Under the pieces are notes generated by a model. The model had not been told where the DNA came from. It saw only the letters and a list, made by a program, of their open reading frames with translations, and searched no databases. Below, piece after piece: positions 44,932 to 55,820 of a stretch of DNA of 64,000 nt; position 1 is the first letter of the stretch, and each line of letters starts with the position of its first letter. The stretch is from Podospora bellae-mahoneyi (taxonomy: Eukaryota; Ascomycota; Sordariomycetes; Sordariales; Podosporaceae): NCBI RefSeq assembly GCF_035222275.1, contig NW_026946359.1, positions 6,014,001 through 6,078,000 on the forward strand. Direction: 5' to 3'. The translations under genes and the position numbers were made by a program.

Positions 44932-46603
44932 AGCCCTAATCTACTTACACGACATGTCTCATCAATACTGGCGAAAGTAGAGCCTAAACGCGAATTTAGT
45001 GGCGTAGGGCCTTTTTGAGAAAGAAGCAAGACATTTCGACTGGGATCCAATGGGATAATTGGTCGGCAAAAGCGAGGGGATAATGGCTTTGGCAAAGAGA
45101 TATCAATGACAGTAGGACATTGCTTGATGGGTGATACCTTGTGAAAATCAAGCCGTGCGTAGGAGAATACCTATTAAAATGGTATAAAACTAAGCGAGTG
45201 ATGAAACTATATGTAGTAAATCCAAGAGAAAGCAAATGAACGTAAGATTGAACCGAGCCTGATTATCTACATTCCATTCTCATACTTCTCATATGCTCAA
45301 AACCAATCTCATTGACTTCCACTCCGTCGCAGTACACATAGTCATTACCCTAAGCTGCACAACCCCCACTAGTCAATGCACCTTGGGGTTCCACCCGAGC
45401 TGGTGCAAATCGCAGTATCACAGTCAGTGATTGTTCCATGCAGTTCTGATTGCTCCTTCCATAGTGGTCAGATAGCAGTAATTGCAGAATGTCACACCAA
45501 TCTTCACTGTGACATTGAACCTGACGCCGCTTGAGATCAACATTAGTCATTGCCGTATCTCTAGATATCATCATCATATCCATTCGATATTTCTAGCCCT
45601 TTCATCCTCCATCATTGTGGCCAGTCAGCAGTTCAACGTTGCGCCTCAAGAGCACTTCGTACACCATGTCGCCGGAAACTACCCTCGCATGACCCGGCTC
45701 TCGAACAACACCCATTCTCTTCGGCTTTACCGGCTTCTGACCAAACGGCGAGCGTATCCTCAAAATATCCCACGGCACAGACCAAGGAAGAAATATTTGT
45801 CCCCCACGGAGAAGTCACCCGATGCACCACAAATTGCTTCCTTTGGCGATGGATCAGTGGCTGTGGTGTTCATGACTGACGAAGGTAGTGCAATCCCTGC
45901 TTGACCGAAGAAGGCCTCGATAAAGGCAGCTTTTAGCTGTGCACCGACAAACGGCGTTTTCCAACTGGTTGGTCATCGGACCGTTGGAAACACTGCCAGC
46001 TTCTGGCCGGGAATCATGCAGTTGCACAACAGTGCGCTGCTATCCGCATATGAGACCGGAGGAAGGGTCCAAGGTAGGCTTTTGTCATTTATCTCAGTGT
46101 CAGTTCGGACCCCAATGAGTTTAACACTTGTGATAGCTCCGTCTGAGTAAATGCTAATTATTGATATCATAGATCACGGATCATTGAGTTCCTTGGCGGG
46201 ATATTCATGATAAAAAGGCCCATTTGCAGACCTTCCTGTTCAGCGACCTTGTTATCCACCCGACACACACCCCCTGACGTCTTCACCTTAGCAAATTTGC
46301 TTCCTTTCACAATCATGAATGCGGCGAGGCGGCTAATGGCAGCTTCTTCAAGGCATTTCCTCCATTGGCTATCTATCTGCACAAGCAGACAAATCTCTCC
46401 AGCTTGCGCATGTGGAGGTGAGGCCTACTGCAGAATGCTCGGAGGCCCAATAGGAAGATAGTCGGGCGTTTGTATCTTCCAATCTGTGTTTTTCACCAAC
46501 ACTGCGATCGCTTCCTCCATTCCAACTCTCCACTCATCTCCTCTGTTCCAGAGCCCTTCGCCGGTTTCAAACACCTCTTTCACTCAGGGGACTGGAGCGC
46601 AAC
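44932..46603. other. Spacer upstream of the four-domain gene
   Basis: The frame at 45482-45904 on the plus strand has a mixed, low-quality composition and no domain. Sequence nearest 46603 is C/T-rich leader. No gene is supported. Confidence 0.45.
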
Positions 46604-49600
46604 ATGGCAACTCTCGATACCCTCAAAAAGGCCCTCGTGAAGAAGGCAGCCACGACCACCACGGCAAAGCAGTCATTGTCCGACGAGCAATACAGTGCCG
46701 GTTTTGACTTTTTCTTGAAGGATCCGGCATGGAAGACTTATCAGGACTTCATCATACCTCAGCTATCGCAGCTTTTGAGTCCGCTCTTCCAGTCCCGCCT
46801 TCGCATATCTGTGCTGGAAATTGGACCTGGCCCAATGAGCGTGCTTGGACACTTGCCCGACGACCAAAGACAAAAGATCGCAAAATACGATGCTTTTGAG
46901 CCGAATAAGCTCTTTGCTTCTAGATTGGAAGAATGGCTTCGATTCAAACCCTTCCCAAATCTGGAACACGCCGCCAGCCTCGACCGTTCTGCTTTCACTT
47001 CGCGTGTCGATGTGTACAAGACTCCCGGTTCCCAGGAGCAAAGATTCGATGTCATCCTCTTCTGCCACAGCATGTACGGCATGAAGCGGAAACATGAGTT
47101 CATCAACAAAGCCCGTGACATGCTTCCTGAGCGGCCGGGAGGTGGGATGGTTGTGGTGTTTCATCGTGACAGCCTTCAAATCGAAAATATGGCCGCTGAT
47201 CGAACCTTGACCTTCCCCACAGGTGTGGTAAGCGTGCCAGACACCGACGATGATCTCGACTCTTTTGCACAATTCATCGCTGCGTCAGTTTCACATGATG
47301 ATTCCCTTCGAGCTTCCTGGCGAGAAGTTTGTCGTGGGCTGGGACTTCGCGACACTGTACACTCAGGAAGGATATCTTTCAGCACACCTGAAATCATGAC
47401 CGTCTTCACTCGAGATCTGGGCTATAGCGGGTACTTGTCGCGAGTGCAGGAGCCGAGGGCAGTGAAGAACAGACAGGCTGGCCGACGCCATCCCAGGGGA
47501 ACTAAACAGCCTAAGAATCTCGAATCTATTCAACAATGCGTGAATTGGGCACTCAAGAAGAGGACGGGTTTGACTGTTTTGGGCGGCGGTCATAGCGGTC
47601 ATTGTCTCTGGTATGGCATCACGGCGGTTGATATGGGGATCCTGAAGAATGTGTATGTGGTCACAGCTGGGAATACCATGTCAAGTTCCCTGATCGTCGC
47701 CGAGTCGGGTTGCAGCACTGGAGATATCATCCGGAGATGTGTTGCAGACGGTCTGACGGTACCTCTTGGGGCGCGACCCAGCGTGGGGGCAGGGCTTTGG
47801 CTACAAGGCGGTATCGGCCATCTGTCTCGGCTCTATGGACTGGCGTGTGATGCGATTGTCGGTGCGGTAGTGGTCAGTGTCGATTCCGGGAAGGTTCTCA
47901 GCGTTGGTCATGTTCCCGATCAGCATCGACCTACCCATGCAGTGCAGGTGGATGGCAAAGATTTGCTATGGGCTATCAAAGGTGCTGGGACCAACTTTGG
48001 CATTGTCGCCAGTGTCACTTTCAAGGCCTGTCCAGCTCCAACATATACTGTGCGGAGCTGGGTCCTTTCATTCAACGACTTGGTTTCAGCCAGGGCGAAG
48101 CTGAGGGAGTTTGACAACCTCTTTGCCAGAACCCTGCCTAGGAGCTGCTCAGCGGACGCCTATCTTTTTTGGAATCAAGACCGGTTGCATCTTGGCGTAA
48201 CAATGTTCGAGACCTCCACTGCCACTAGTTGCGTCCCATTGATCGCTTTGACGACGGCTTACAAGATTTTCGGACCGGAGAGAGGCATTCAGACTGTGGA
48301 CAGCATGGGTGTGTTCGATACTGAGATGTACATGTCGGAGATGCACGGTGGTCATGGGGGTGGCAAGACGTCCTCTTTCAAGCGATGCTTGTTCTTGAAG
48401 AATATTGGAGAGGATACTATCACCACCATCTTGTTGAAGGCCATCGAAAGCCGGCCTACGCCACTATGCTATCTTCATCTCCTCCAAGGTGGTGGTGCCA
48501 TCAACGACGTGCCAGCAGACGCCACCGCGTTTGGGTGCAGGGATTGGGATTTTGCGTGCGTGATCACTGGTGTTTGGCCTCGTGATCAAGATGGGAGTAA
48601 GCAGGCTACAGCTGCTGTGTGCTGGGTGTATGAAGTTGCTGAGATATTGCTGCCTCTCAGTACTGGCGCCTATAGTACCGATCTTGGGCCAGACCCCCGT
48701 GATGCAGCTCTGGCAGCCAAAGCCTTTGGGCCAAACCTTCAGCGACTTGCTCGTCTCAAACAGCGATGGGACCCCCACAACGTATTAGCCTATTCCTGCC
48801 CACTCCCGGCGCCGCCTAAAGACCCGAAACTCATTGTCCTCGTCACCGGTGAAAGCGGCGCTGGTAAGGACTTTTGTGCTGGAGTCTGGGTCTCACTCTT
48901 CACCAAGAACAGCATCACATCGAGTGTCTCAAGCATAAGCGAAGCGACTAAACGCGCATATGCCACAGCCAGTGGTGCTGACTTGAACCGCCTCCTTGAA
49001 GATCGTGACTACAAGGAGCAGCACCGAACGGCATTGACGACGTTCTTCCAAAACCAAGTTAACGAACGGCCTCAACTCCCACGGGAACATTTCCTTGAGG
49101 TGGTGCATGGTGCAGATTCCGATGTATTGTTCATCACGGGCATCAGAGACAAGACGCCTGTAGTGGCATTCTCCCCCTTGGTGCCTGGTAGCAAGCTTTT
49201 GGAGGTCAGAATCGAGGCCAGTGAGAAGATTCGACGGGTTCGCCGGGGATTGGAGACGAGCGGTGACACTGATGAGAAAGCTGAGAAGCACACGCCCAGC
49301 ATCACGATCTCTAACAACGCAGAAGGGAAGTCCGCTGCGATAGCGGCTTTTAGTAGGCATTTGCTGCCCCTCATGCTTCCATCCCTCCAACGTCTGAGAG
49401 ACATAGTCCGCCAGATCACTGACTTTCCAAAGACTGACATCAACTTTCGTCATATCCTTGGAGTCTCCCAGACCCGCGGTGGATTATCGCTCTGCACATC
49501 TCTTCTACAGACACATTTCACTGGTGGTTGGTCGCAAATCTCGTCGATTGTATGCGTTGAGACTGGTGGTTTCATCTTTGCTTCTGCACTGGCGTTGAAA

Positions 49601-49966
49601 GTGGATGTCCCGCTCGCTCTGGTGCGTGAGAGGGGCAAGCTGCCACCGCCAGTTGTTTCCATGGCCAAGGACGTATCGCATATCTCAGGTATAACTGGAA
49701 ATAAGGAGCCTAATGAGGTCATGATTGAAATGGAGGTCGGTGTCATCCCCAAGGGCGGAAAGGTGGTAGTGGTGGACGATGTGCTCGCTACTGGAAAGAC
49801 ACTTTGCGCGGTACTCAAATTATTGATCAAAGCCGGGGTGGAGATGAAGAATATTTCTGTGATGGTTGTGGCCGAGCTTCCGTTTCACAAGGGCAGAGAG
49901 TTGTTGTACAATGAAGGTTTTGGCAGCGTCAGCATTCAGAGTCTACTGGTTTTTGGGGGTGCTTAG
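46604..49966 (+). CDS. Four-domain fusion: methyltransferase, FAD oxidase, kinase, phosphoribosyltransferase
   Basis: One intron-free frame of 1,120 codons encodes four enzymes in a row. Residues 1 to about 280 form a class I SAM methyltransferase (VLEIGPGPMSVLGHL, motif I, at about 71), perhaps histamine-N-methyltransferase-like. About 290-740 is a BBE/6-hydroxynicotine-oxidase-type FAD domain with GGGHSGHCLWYG (about 325; the His is the usual covalent FAD site), GAGTNFGIV and WDPHNVLAYS. About 742-920 is a kinase with P-loop GESGAGKD (about 749) and features of animal-type phosphomevalonate kinases (LNRLLEDRDYKEQHR). About 925-1120 is an adenine-phosphoribosyltransferase-like fold with the PRPP loop VVVVDDVLATGKT (about 1054). 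It is a probable cytosolic megaenzyme acting on a purine or nucleotide-like compound; the substrate is inference only. It converges with the lectin-like gene. Confidence 0.88.
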   Translation: MATLDTLKKALVKKAATTTTAKQSLSDEQYSAGFDFFLKDPAWKTYQDFIIPQLSQLLSPLFQSRLRISVLEIGPGPMSVLGHLPDDQRQKIAKYDAFEPNKLFASRLEEWLRFKPFPNLEHAASLDRSAFTSRVDVYKTPGSQEQRFDVILFCHSMYGMKRKHEFINKARDMLPERPGGGMVVVFHRDSLQIENMAADRTLTFPTGVVSVPDTDDDLDSFAQFIAASVSHDDSLRASWREVCRGLGLRDTVHSGRISFSTPEIMTVFTRDLGYSGYLSRVQEPRAVKNRQAGRRHPRGTKQPKNLESIQQCVNWALKKRTGLTVLGGGHSGHCLWYGITAVDMGILKNVYVVTAGNTMSSSLIVAESGCSTGDIIRRCVADGLTVPLGARPSVGAGLWLQGGIGHLSRLYGLACDAIVGAVVVSVDSGKVLSVGHVPDQHRPTHAVQVDGKDLLWAIKGAGTNFGIVASVTFKACPAPTYTVRSWVLSFNDLVSARAKLREFDNLFARTLPRSCSADAYLFWNQDRLHLGVTMFETSTATSCVPLIALTTAYKIFGPERGIQTVDSMGVFDTEMYMSEMHGGHGGGKTSSFKRCLFLKNIGEDTITTILLKAIESRPTPLCYLHLLQGGGAINDVPADATAFGCRDWDFACVITGVWPRDQDGSKQATAAVCWVYEVAEILLPLSTGAYSTDLGPDPRDAALAAKAFGPNLQRLARLKQRWDPHNVLAYSCPLPAPPKDPKLIVLVTGESGAGKDFCAGVWVSLFTKNSITSSVSSISEATKRAYATASGADLNRLLEDRDYKEQHRTALTTFFQNQVNERPQLPREHFLEVVHGADSDVLFITGIRDKTPVVAFSPLVPGSKLLEVRIEASEKIRRVRRGLETSGDTDEKAEKHTPSITISNNAEGKSAAIAAFSRHLLPLMLPSLQRLRDIVRQITDFPKTDINFRHILGVSQTRGGLSLCTSLLQTHFTGGWSQISSIVCVETGGFIFASALALKVDVPLALVRERGKLPPPVVSMAKDVSHISGITGNKEPNEVMIEMEVGVIPKGGKVVVVDDVLATGKTLCAVLKLLIKAGVEMKNISVMVVAELPFHKGRELLYNEGFGSVSIQSLLVFGGA

Positions 49967-50056
49967 AGCACAAATAGAAGCACAGCACGCAAATACAACG
50001 ATTCATGCTAGGTACTAAACTTGCACATCTTCAGACTATTTAAGTACAAGCCAGAG

Positions 50057-51481
50057 TCATTCCATCATAAGAGCAAATGCAAATCCACAATAATCAAATC
50101 CGCCCAATCCCCCCGCGTCCATTCTTCGTATGTCCAAAAGGTCCGCTACCGCCCCTACTGTCCTTCCCCTCATCCCAGTGAGTGGGAATGCCGTCGTCAT
50201 CTCCAAGCCAGTCATCACCCCCATCGTCATCACCTCCATTCCCAGGCCAACCAGGGAAGCCACCATTGCCCCATCATCATCACCGCCATCATGATCCCCA
50301 CCAGGATTCCCATCATCACCACCGCCAGATCCAGAGTCGGATAGTGAACTGTTCCCTGCGGTCAAGCAGACACCACCATTGACGTCCCATGCATCAACAC
50401 CTCCACTCTTGGCAGTCAAAGTCGCAGCGAAGACGTTGATCTCCTGGGTGGTCTCCTTGACCGGCTCGTAATGCAGGAGGTAAAACAAAACGACAACATC
50501 AGGACTGCCCTTGACAATGATGGAGGCAAGAGAAGACCCCGGGATAGGGTTGTTGGGCAGCACAACCGGCTGCGGCTGGGTCACGGCGCCAGATGCATCG
50601 ACTTTGAGCCGGAAGATCTGGTTTTGGAGGTCGGTCGTGTAGAAAGCCCAGAAGTTGGTTTTGTCATCGACGGCGGTAATGGCTGAGTGAGCGGAGAGGG
50701 TGATGGTTTTATCGTTGATGGAGTAGGTTGCGTAGTCTGTGAGCAGGATGTTAGAAGAAATAGGGTATGCACAGAAGCTAAACAGAGTCAGGGGTAAAAG
50801 TCGGGACTGACCGTTGGGTCCTTGATCTTGGGAGGAACCAAGTTCGAGTTTGTCATACTGGAAGAAGACGACCGGGTCGTCTGTGTCGGTGGGGCTGTTG
50901 TAGCGGATGACTTCGATTCCTGGCTGAGGGGGCACGGCAGTGAGGGCTGTGCCGACGAGAGGGGGGTCATCCAGGGGCGGGTTGCCAGTCTGCCATTTGT
51001 AGGTAGGGCTGTGGTTGACTAGGACGATGTTGCCTGTCTCCGATGTGTCCTGGTAGTACAGGCAGACGAAGTCGTAGCCTCCGTGGTTGACAAGGCGGAC
51101 AGCGGCGAGCTTGGAGTAAGGGGCGCACTGCCATCTCTGGTCGTAAAGCTCGCCTTCAACCCACTTGGTTCCGTTGAAGTATATGTCGCGGAGGTAGTTT
51201 TGCTTGTCGACGAAGAAGACGAGGCGTTTGGCGTTGTAATAGATGGATTTGGAGTTGATGGCAGCGAGGGGAGTGAAGCGCTTGGCGGGAGCGCTGCCGG
51301 ACTCTTTGGTGAGGCCTATGCCTGTTTGGTCGCCTGTGACTTCGTAGGTTGCGGGATTGCCAGCGAGCTTTCCCTTGATTTCAACAAGCTCGCCGTTGTA
51401 GGCTTGGGCGTAAGTGAAGATCTCGCCTGCATCGTTGACGCAGGCTGCGAGAGCAGTGTTTGGGAGGAAGTTGAAGGACAT
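50057..51481 (-). CDS. Fucose-specific-lectin-like beta-propeller protein
   Basis: This 449-aa protein has exons 51481-50812 and 50736-50057; the 75-nt intron (GTCAGT...ACAG) is divisible by three. Repeated blade-like units are visible: NTALAACVNDAGEIFTYAQ, SKLAAVRLVN...DFVCLYYQD, IEVIRYNSPTDTDDPVVFFQ and SAITAVDDKTNFWAFYT. They carry the alternating aromatic and Leu-Ala-Ala-Val pattern of fungal fucose-binding lectins (AAL/AFL type). No signal peptide is seen, as is usual for such cytosolic lectins. The C-terminal 110 residues are atypical: a Gly/Asp-rich stretch (GSGGGDDGNPGGDHDGGDDD) followed by Met/Leu/Gly-rich sequence. Sugar specificity cannot be told. It is divergent from the tyrosinase gene across a 1.2-kb shared promoter region. 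Confidence 0.68.
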   Translation of the reverse strand: MSFNFLPNTALAACVNDAGEIFTYAQAYNGELVEIKGKLAGNPATYEVTGDQTGIGLTKESGSAPAKRFTPLAAINSKSIYYNAKRLVFFVDKQNYLRDIYFNGTKWVEGELYDQRWQCAPYSKLAAVRLVNHGGYDFVCLYYQDTSETGNIVLVNHSPTYKWQTGNPPLDDPPLVGTALTAVPPQPGIEVIRYNSPTDTDDPVVFFQYDKLELGSSQDQGPNGQSRLLPLTLFSFCAYPISSNILLTDYATYSINDKTITLSAHSAITAVDDKTNFWAFYTTDLQNQIFRLKVDASGAVTQPQPVVLPNNPIPGSSLASIIVKGSPDVVVLFYLLHYEPVKETTQEINVFAATLTAKSGGVDAWDVNGGVCLTAGNSSLSDSGSGGGDDGNPGGDHDGGDDDGAMVASLVGLGMEVMTMGVMTGLEMTTAFPLTGMRGRTVGAVADLLDIRRMDAGGLGGFDYCGFAFALMME

Positions 51482-52688
51482 CTTGATGATTGGGGATTGG
51501 ATGGTATGGAAAGATTCTTGACTTGTGATTGATGCTGTTATTTCAGCTGACAGTTCTTGCTGGATTGTGAGTCTTGTATGCTTTTTGACCCACGGCGAGG
51601 AGCTCACTGCCCTCAGTACCTAGTATGGCTGTGTGCTTTATCAATTTCTACGTCTGCCATCCTTTTAGTGTACCCGCTCTTCAGTGAAGATATCAAAACA
51701 CTGGGTACATGCAAGAGGAGACTTCCCATTGGGCTTTGGGCAACCTGCAGATTCCCCTCAACACATCCCGCGATTTTCCTTCCGTCAAATAGCATCGCCT
51801 CACTACATCTGAGCAGTCTTCGGGCCTCTCGCTCAAGCCTTGGCATTCAGTCACAAGGTCGCAGTATTGCTCTTTGAGATAGGATCAACCCTCAGAAATG
51901 AAGCTGAAAACATCGCCAAATTCCTTCAGATTCACCGAACCCAGCTGAAAATCCCTAAAAGGAAAAGATTCTCGCTTGTAAAGGTTGTGAATAAATGCAT
52001 GCACTAGGAAACACGGACAAGATCACCATCCGGCAGACATGGCATTGGAGTTGACAATTTTGTCTCAGCTGGCCACAATTGCGAGCATCATGAAATGATG
52101 CCGTTTTCATGACCGTCATGTTCTTGAAAGTAACACCGCATATTTGACGAGCCGGAATAAATGTCCTGAAGCACGGGATTGGTGGCTTGTTTCTCGGCCC
52201 GTGTCTACATCCCTTTTGACCCCTCATCATGGTGCATAACCGACGGGCTGGACAGCGGCTGTCCCGTTGTCAGAAGTTTGTGTCCAGTAGGTGGTCAGAA
52301 CTTTGTGTAGGAGTGGATTGTGGCGCTGCTGAAAGAAGGATGCATGACAACTAAGTCGAGTTCACCAATGGATTCTCGTTGAAGCTTAGTCTCTACATGT
52401 TGGTGTGTAGAGTGGTTGTGAATACGGTAATGAATGATGGGGACAATGACTGAGGGCGTCTGCTGGCAAGGAGACCTACTTCTGATGCGTAAGCAGTGAG
52501 AACATTTAAGGTGCATAGATATGATACCTACTACCTTGGGAGAAAGAAATACTGGCAGTAGAGATTTGGGGCTTTTGCTATAAGAGGCTGAGTTTTGACG
52601 CTCTTCCCTCTCCTACAGGCTGCAACAAATAAACACATTCCCTGAACATCAAGACTTCTAAATCTCATTTCTCCACTCATCGATTGCC
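51482..52688. other. Shared divergent promoter, lectin-like gene and tyrosinase
   Basis: A TATAAG box at 52579-52584 sits 105 bp before the tyrosinase ATG. Otherwise no gene is recognised; short frames lack domains. Confidence 0.5.
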
Positions 52689-54931
52689 ATGTCTCCTGTT
52701 TACCCTGTGACGGGCATCAAAGCCGGCGTTACCGGTACCACAGTCCCCCTTCGTCTAGAGGTGGACACCTGGTATCCCGGCCAAACACCCGAACACCTCA
52801 TCCAGAACAACCTCTTCATCTGGGCCCTCCGCTTCCTCCAAGAGCGTGACCCCGATCACAAGCTCTCCTTCTTTCAGATCGCCGGCATACATGGCATGCC
52901 ATACCAACCATGGGATGAAGACACAGACGCCATCACTGCCAACGAGGGCTACTGCACCCACGACAGTCTCCTATTTCCCTCCTGGCACCGCCCTTACATG
53001 CTTCTCTATGAGCAAGTCTTGTACGAGATCATGGTCAAGCAAGTAATTCCCCAGCTCCCAGAAGATAAGCAACAGGAATGGACGGACGCTGCTGCCACTT
53101 GGCGTCTCCCCTATTGGGATTGGGCCCAGAAGAGGACGCGAGAGGGGCAGGATGAGACCCTGTACGATGTCCCACTCATCACCAAGCAGCCTAGAATCAG
53201 TGTCATTGATCTTAAGGACGGGGTGACTGTATTTTACATTGACAATCCAATGTATAAGTTCACGATGCCTGATGAGGAAAGGATGGGTTGTTTCGGGATC
53301 AGCGACATCCAGGACACTGACGCCAACAACAACATCACGACCATCCCGGTATGACTTCTGTCCCAGTCAAATATTTCATCACACTAACAACCGCTAGTTC
53401 TCCAAGGCCCAAGCAACCTCTCGCTGGGCCACTTACGAGCCCGAATCCGACACCGTCTCCACCCAATGGACCGAGGGCACCGTCCGCAACTCTCTCATCA
53501 CTTCCACACTCAACGGACATCCTTGGTACGGTAGAGGCATTGACAACGTTCCCCTCGCCGAGATGGTCTACCGCCTCTACGTCCACGACTACATTGCCTC
53601 CTACACCCAGTTCGCGACCACCAAATTCCGCACCTCCCCCGACTATGACCCCGGCTCACCAGCCGCCTACCTCAACCTGGAGTATATCCACAATAACATC
53701 CACAACTGGACCGGCGGCTTTGACAAATACGTCGGCCACATGGCCGAGCCCGCCGTCGCGGCCTATGACCCCATCTTCTGGATGCACCACGCCAACGTCG
53801 ATCGCCAATTTGCCCTCTGGCAAGGCATCTCCCTCTTGGATCCCACCAAAAACTGGTTCGAGTCGCGCAACGAGCAGCTGGAAGACGACGGGAACTGGTA
53901 CATCAGGACCGGCGACCTCGACACCCCCTCCACTCCCCTCGCTCCTTTCCACAAGGATGCCGAAGGCAACTACTACACCTCGGATGACGTGAGAGACATC
54001 CACAAACTAGGCTACACCTACCCTGAACTCCAACCCTGGCTAGACAAGTACAAAGACACTCACGGCAACTTCGACGCGAGCCTCTATGTGGCCGACATCA
54101 AAGCCATGATCAAAGCCATCTACTCCCCAGGCGAAATCGGCGCCCCGACCGAGATCTCCTCCATCCCTCGCTCCTTAACCAGCCCCCTCGGCCAACCCGA
54201 CTTCAACAAAGACATAATCGTCAACGTCACCTACAACCGCTTCGCCCTCAACGGGATCCCCTACACAATCTACTTTTTCCTCGGCGCCCCCTTCTCCCCT
54301 CCCTCCTACTCTGACCCCCTGCACACCCACCCCCAACACGTCGGCTTCATTTACACCTTCTCCAACCCCATCCACCGCAACCGCGCCGCCCCCGGCTGCG
54401 GCAACTGCCGCCGCAAAGCCCTCACCGACACCAAATCCCGCGCTCAAGTCCCCATCACCGGCGCGCTCATCGCCCGACACCCGGCCATCCACAACGGCAA
54501 CTTGCCTCACGGTATTCATGAGCTGCCCAGCTTGGAGTCCGACACTGTGGGGGAGTACCTAGAAAAACACCTGCATTGGAGCATCCGATCTGTAAGTTCA
54601 TCGTCCTTTGTTTACTCTGTTACTTTGTTGGGGTTAGTCTTGTTTGTTTAGCGCACCCGTTGGCCCCTTTATTGCCCCTATCTAGCCCCTGAGCAGGGGT
54701 TGTCGGGCGGACCCACTTTGCCCGCAAAGCATCTGTGGTCAACATGCTGATGAAAATGGATGATAGCACACTGGAAGCGATATCGATATCCCAGAGGAAG
54801 CTCCTTTTGTCGAGATCTCTGTGTATCACCGCAATGCCAAGTTTGATGATGTGGGCAACGCAGCGCGGTATGAGCGTGTCGAGCGGGCTACTCGGAGCAA
54901 GCCAGGGGGGTATCGCTCTGTGACTGCTTGA
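52689..54931 (+). CDS. Tyrosinase (type-3 copper monophenol/catechol oxidase)
   Basis: This 672-aa protein has exons 52689-53348, 53398-54591 and 54767-54931. The last intron (175 nt) and small exon were inferred because the frame after GATAG encodes HTGSDIDIPEEAPFVEIS, matching the end of fungal tyrosinases. CuA ligands are His68 (GIHGMPY), His91 within the C-T-H thioether motif (Cys89), and His100 (SWHRPYM). CuB ligands are His318 and His322 (IHNNIHNW) and the HH at 350-351 (DPIFWMHHANVDRQF). After the catalytic part (about residues 1-400) a C-terminal domain follows, as in latent fungal tyrosinases (CGNCRRKA, EKHLHWSIR). There is no signal peptide, so it is probably cytosolic until activated. 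It oxidises phenols to quinones; in this cluster it may act on a tyrosine- or phenol-derived intermediate. Confidence 0.93.
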
Positions 54932-55820
54932 TTTCTCTTTGTGCTTTTGTTCCTTTTGTTGGCTTCCTAGGTGCTTCCTGATGTGTGAGAGATGATAGGG
55001 GTCCAAGATTGCCAGCTGGAAACAGATGATGGAAGCTGGTGCAGCCCAACTGCGCGCACACGGCTCAGGCTCAGACGGCTGCGGGATCATCACCGAAATG
55101 ACTTCTTAGCAATGCTGCCTCGCACTTCCAATCATGCAATGTGACCATCCTTCTGCCACCTCTTTGCTTTCCCAACCCACTACCATCATGTTCCTTGTCG
55201 CTCTCACCTTCCCCTCCAGCTCTCCGCATTTCCGTTTCCTGCCAGAGTTTCCATTGCACGCACCTCCCCATTCTAGCTCCCACCTGAAAGAGATCCCAGG
55301 ATGCAACACAAACACATCATATGATGGCTTCATCCTTCCCCTTCTTCGAGAATCTGCATCCCATATCCGGTTTCTGACGGCATCAAACTGCACTTCTCCC
55401 CATCCCAAACCGAAATCCTTCACGAGAAGGCCAAGAATCCCATTTGATGATCCCTTGCCTGCCCGAGAATTGGTACAACCAGCGATTACAAAAGAATCCA
55501 TCATTGGTTCCTCCACCAAGCTGTGTACCCCGATGATGTGCAGATCCATATTGATATTTGCATCACCTCCCACCAGTAATCAAGAGATGCTGGACACCAC
55601 CTCCCCAGGCTTTGCTGCACTCATCCCACGTTCTGTTGTCGCAACCCCAACTGTGAACCTTGATCGGAAAGCGGGGTCAATAGCGGCAATTGGGGTAACA
55701 GAGCCTCACCAGGCTGGGGGCATCGAGGTACTAATAGATGGCGATGACTCTCTTTCGACACGTATTTGGAAGAGAAAGACGACGCAACCAGACAGGCAGA
55801 GACGAAGGCCGCCTTGGCTT
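54932..55820. other. Spacer upstream of the dioxygenase
   Basis: The dioxygenase frame is open for 229 codons upstream of its likely start (55134-55820). That segment has low-complexity Ser/Pro/Thr composition and no family match that I recognise, so I treat it as leader rather than protein. Confidence 0.45.

Noticed and set aside
45482-45904. 140-codon open frame on the plus strand
   Set aside because: The His/Arg/Ser-rich composition has no domain; it reads like an untranslated spacer.
55134-55820. Upstream extension of the dioxygenase frame (229 codons without stop)
   Set aside because: Family similarity begins only near MKMAAITASAPG (55821), and the upstream part is low-complexity leader-like sequence.
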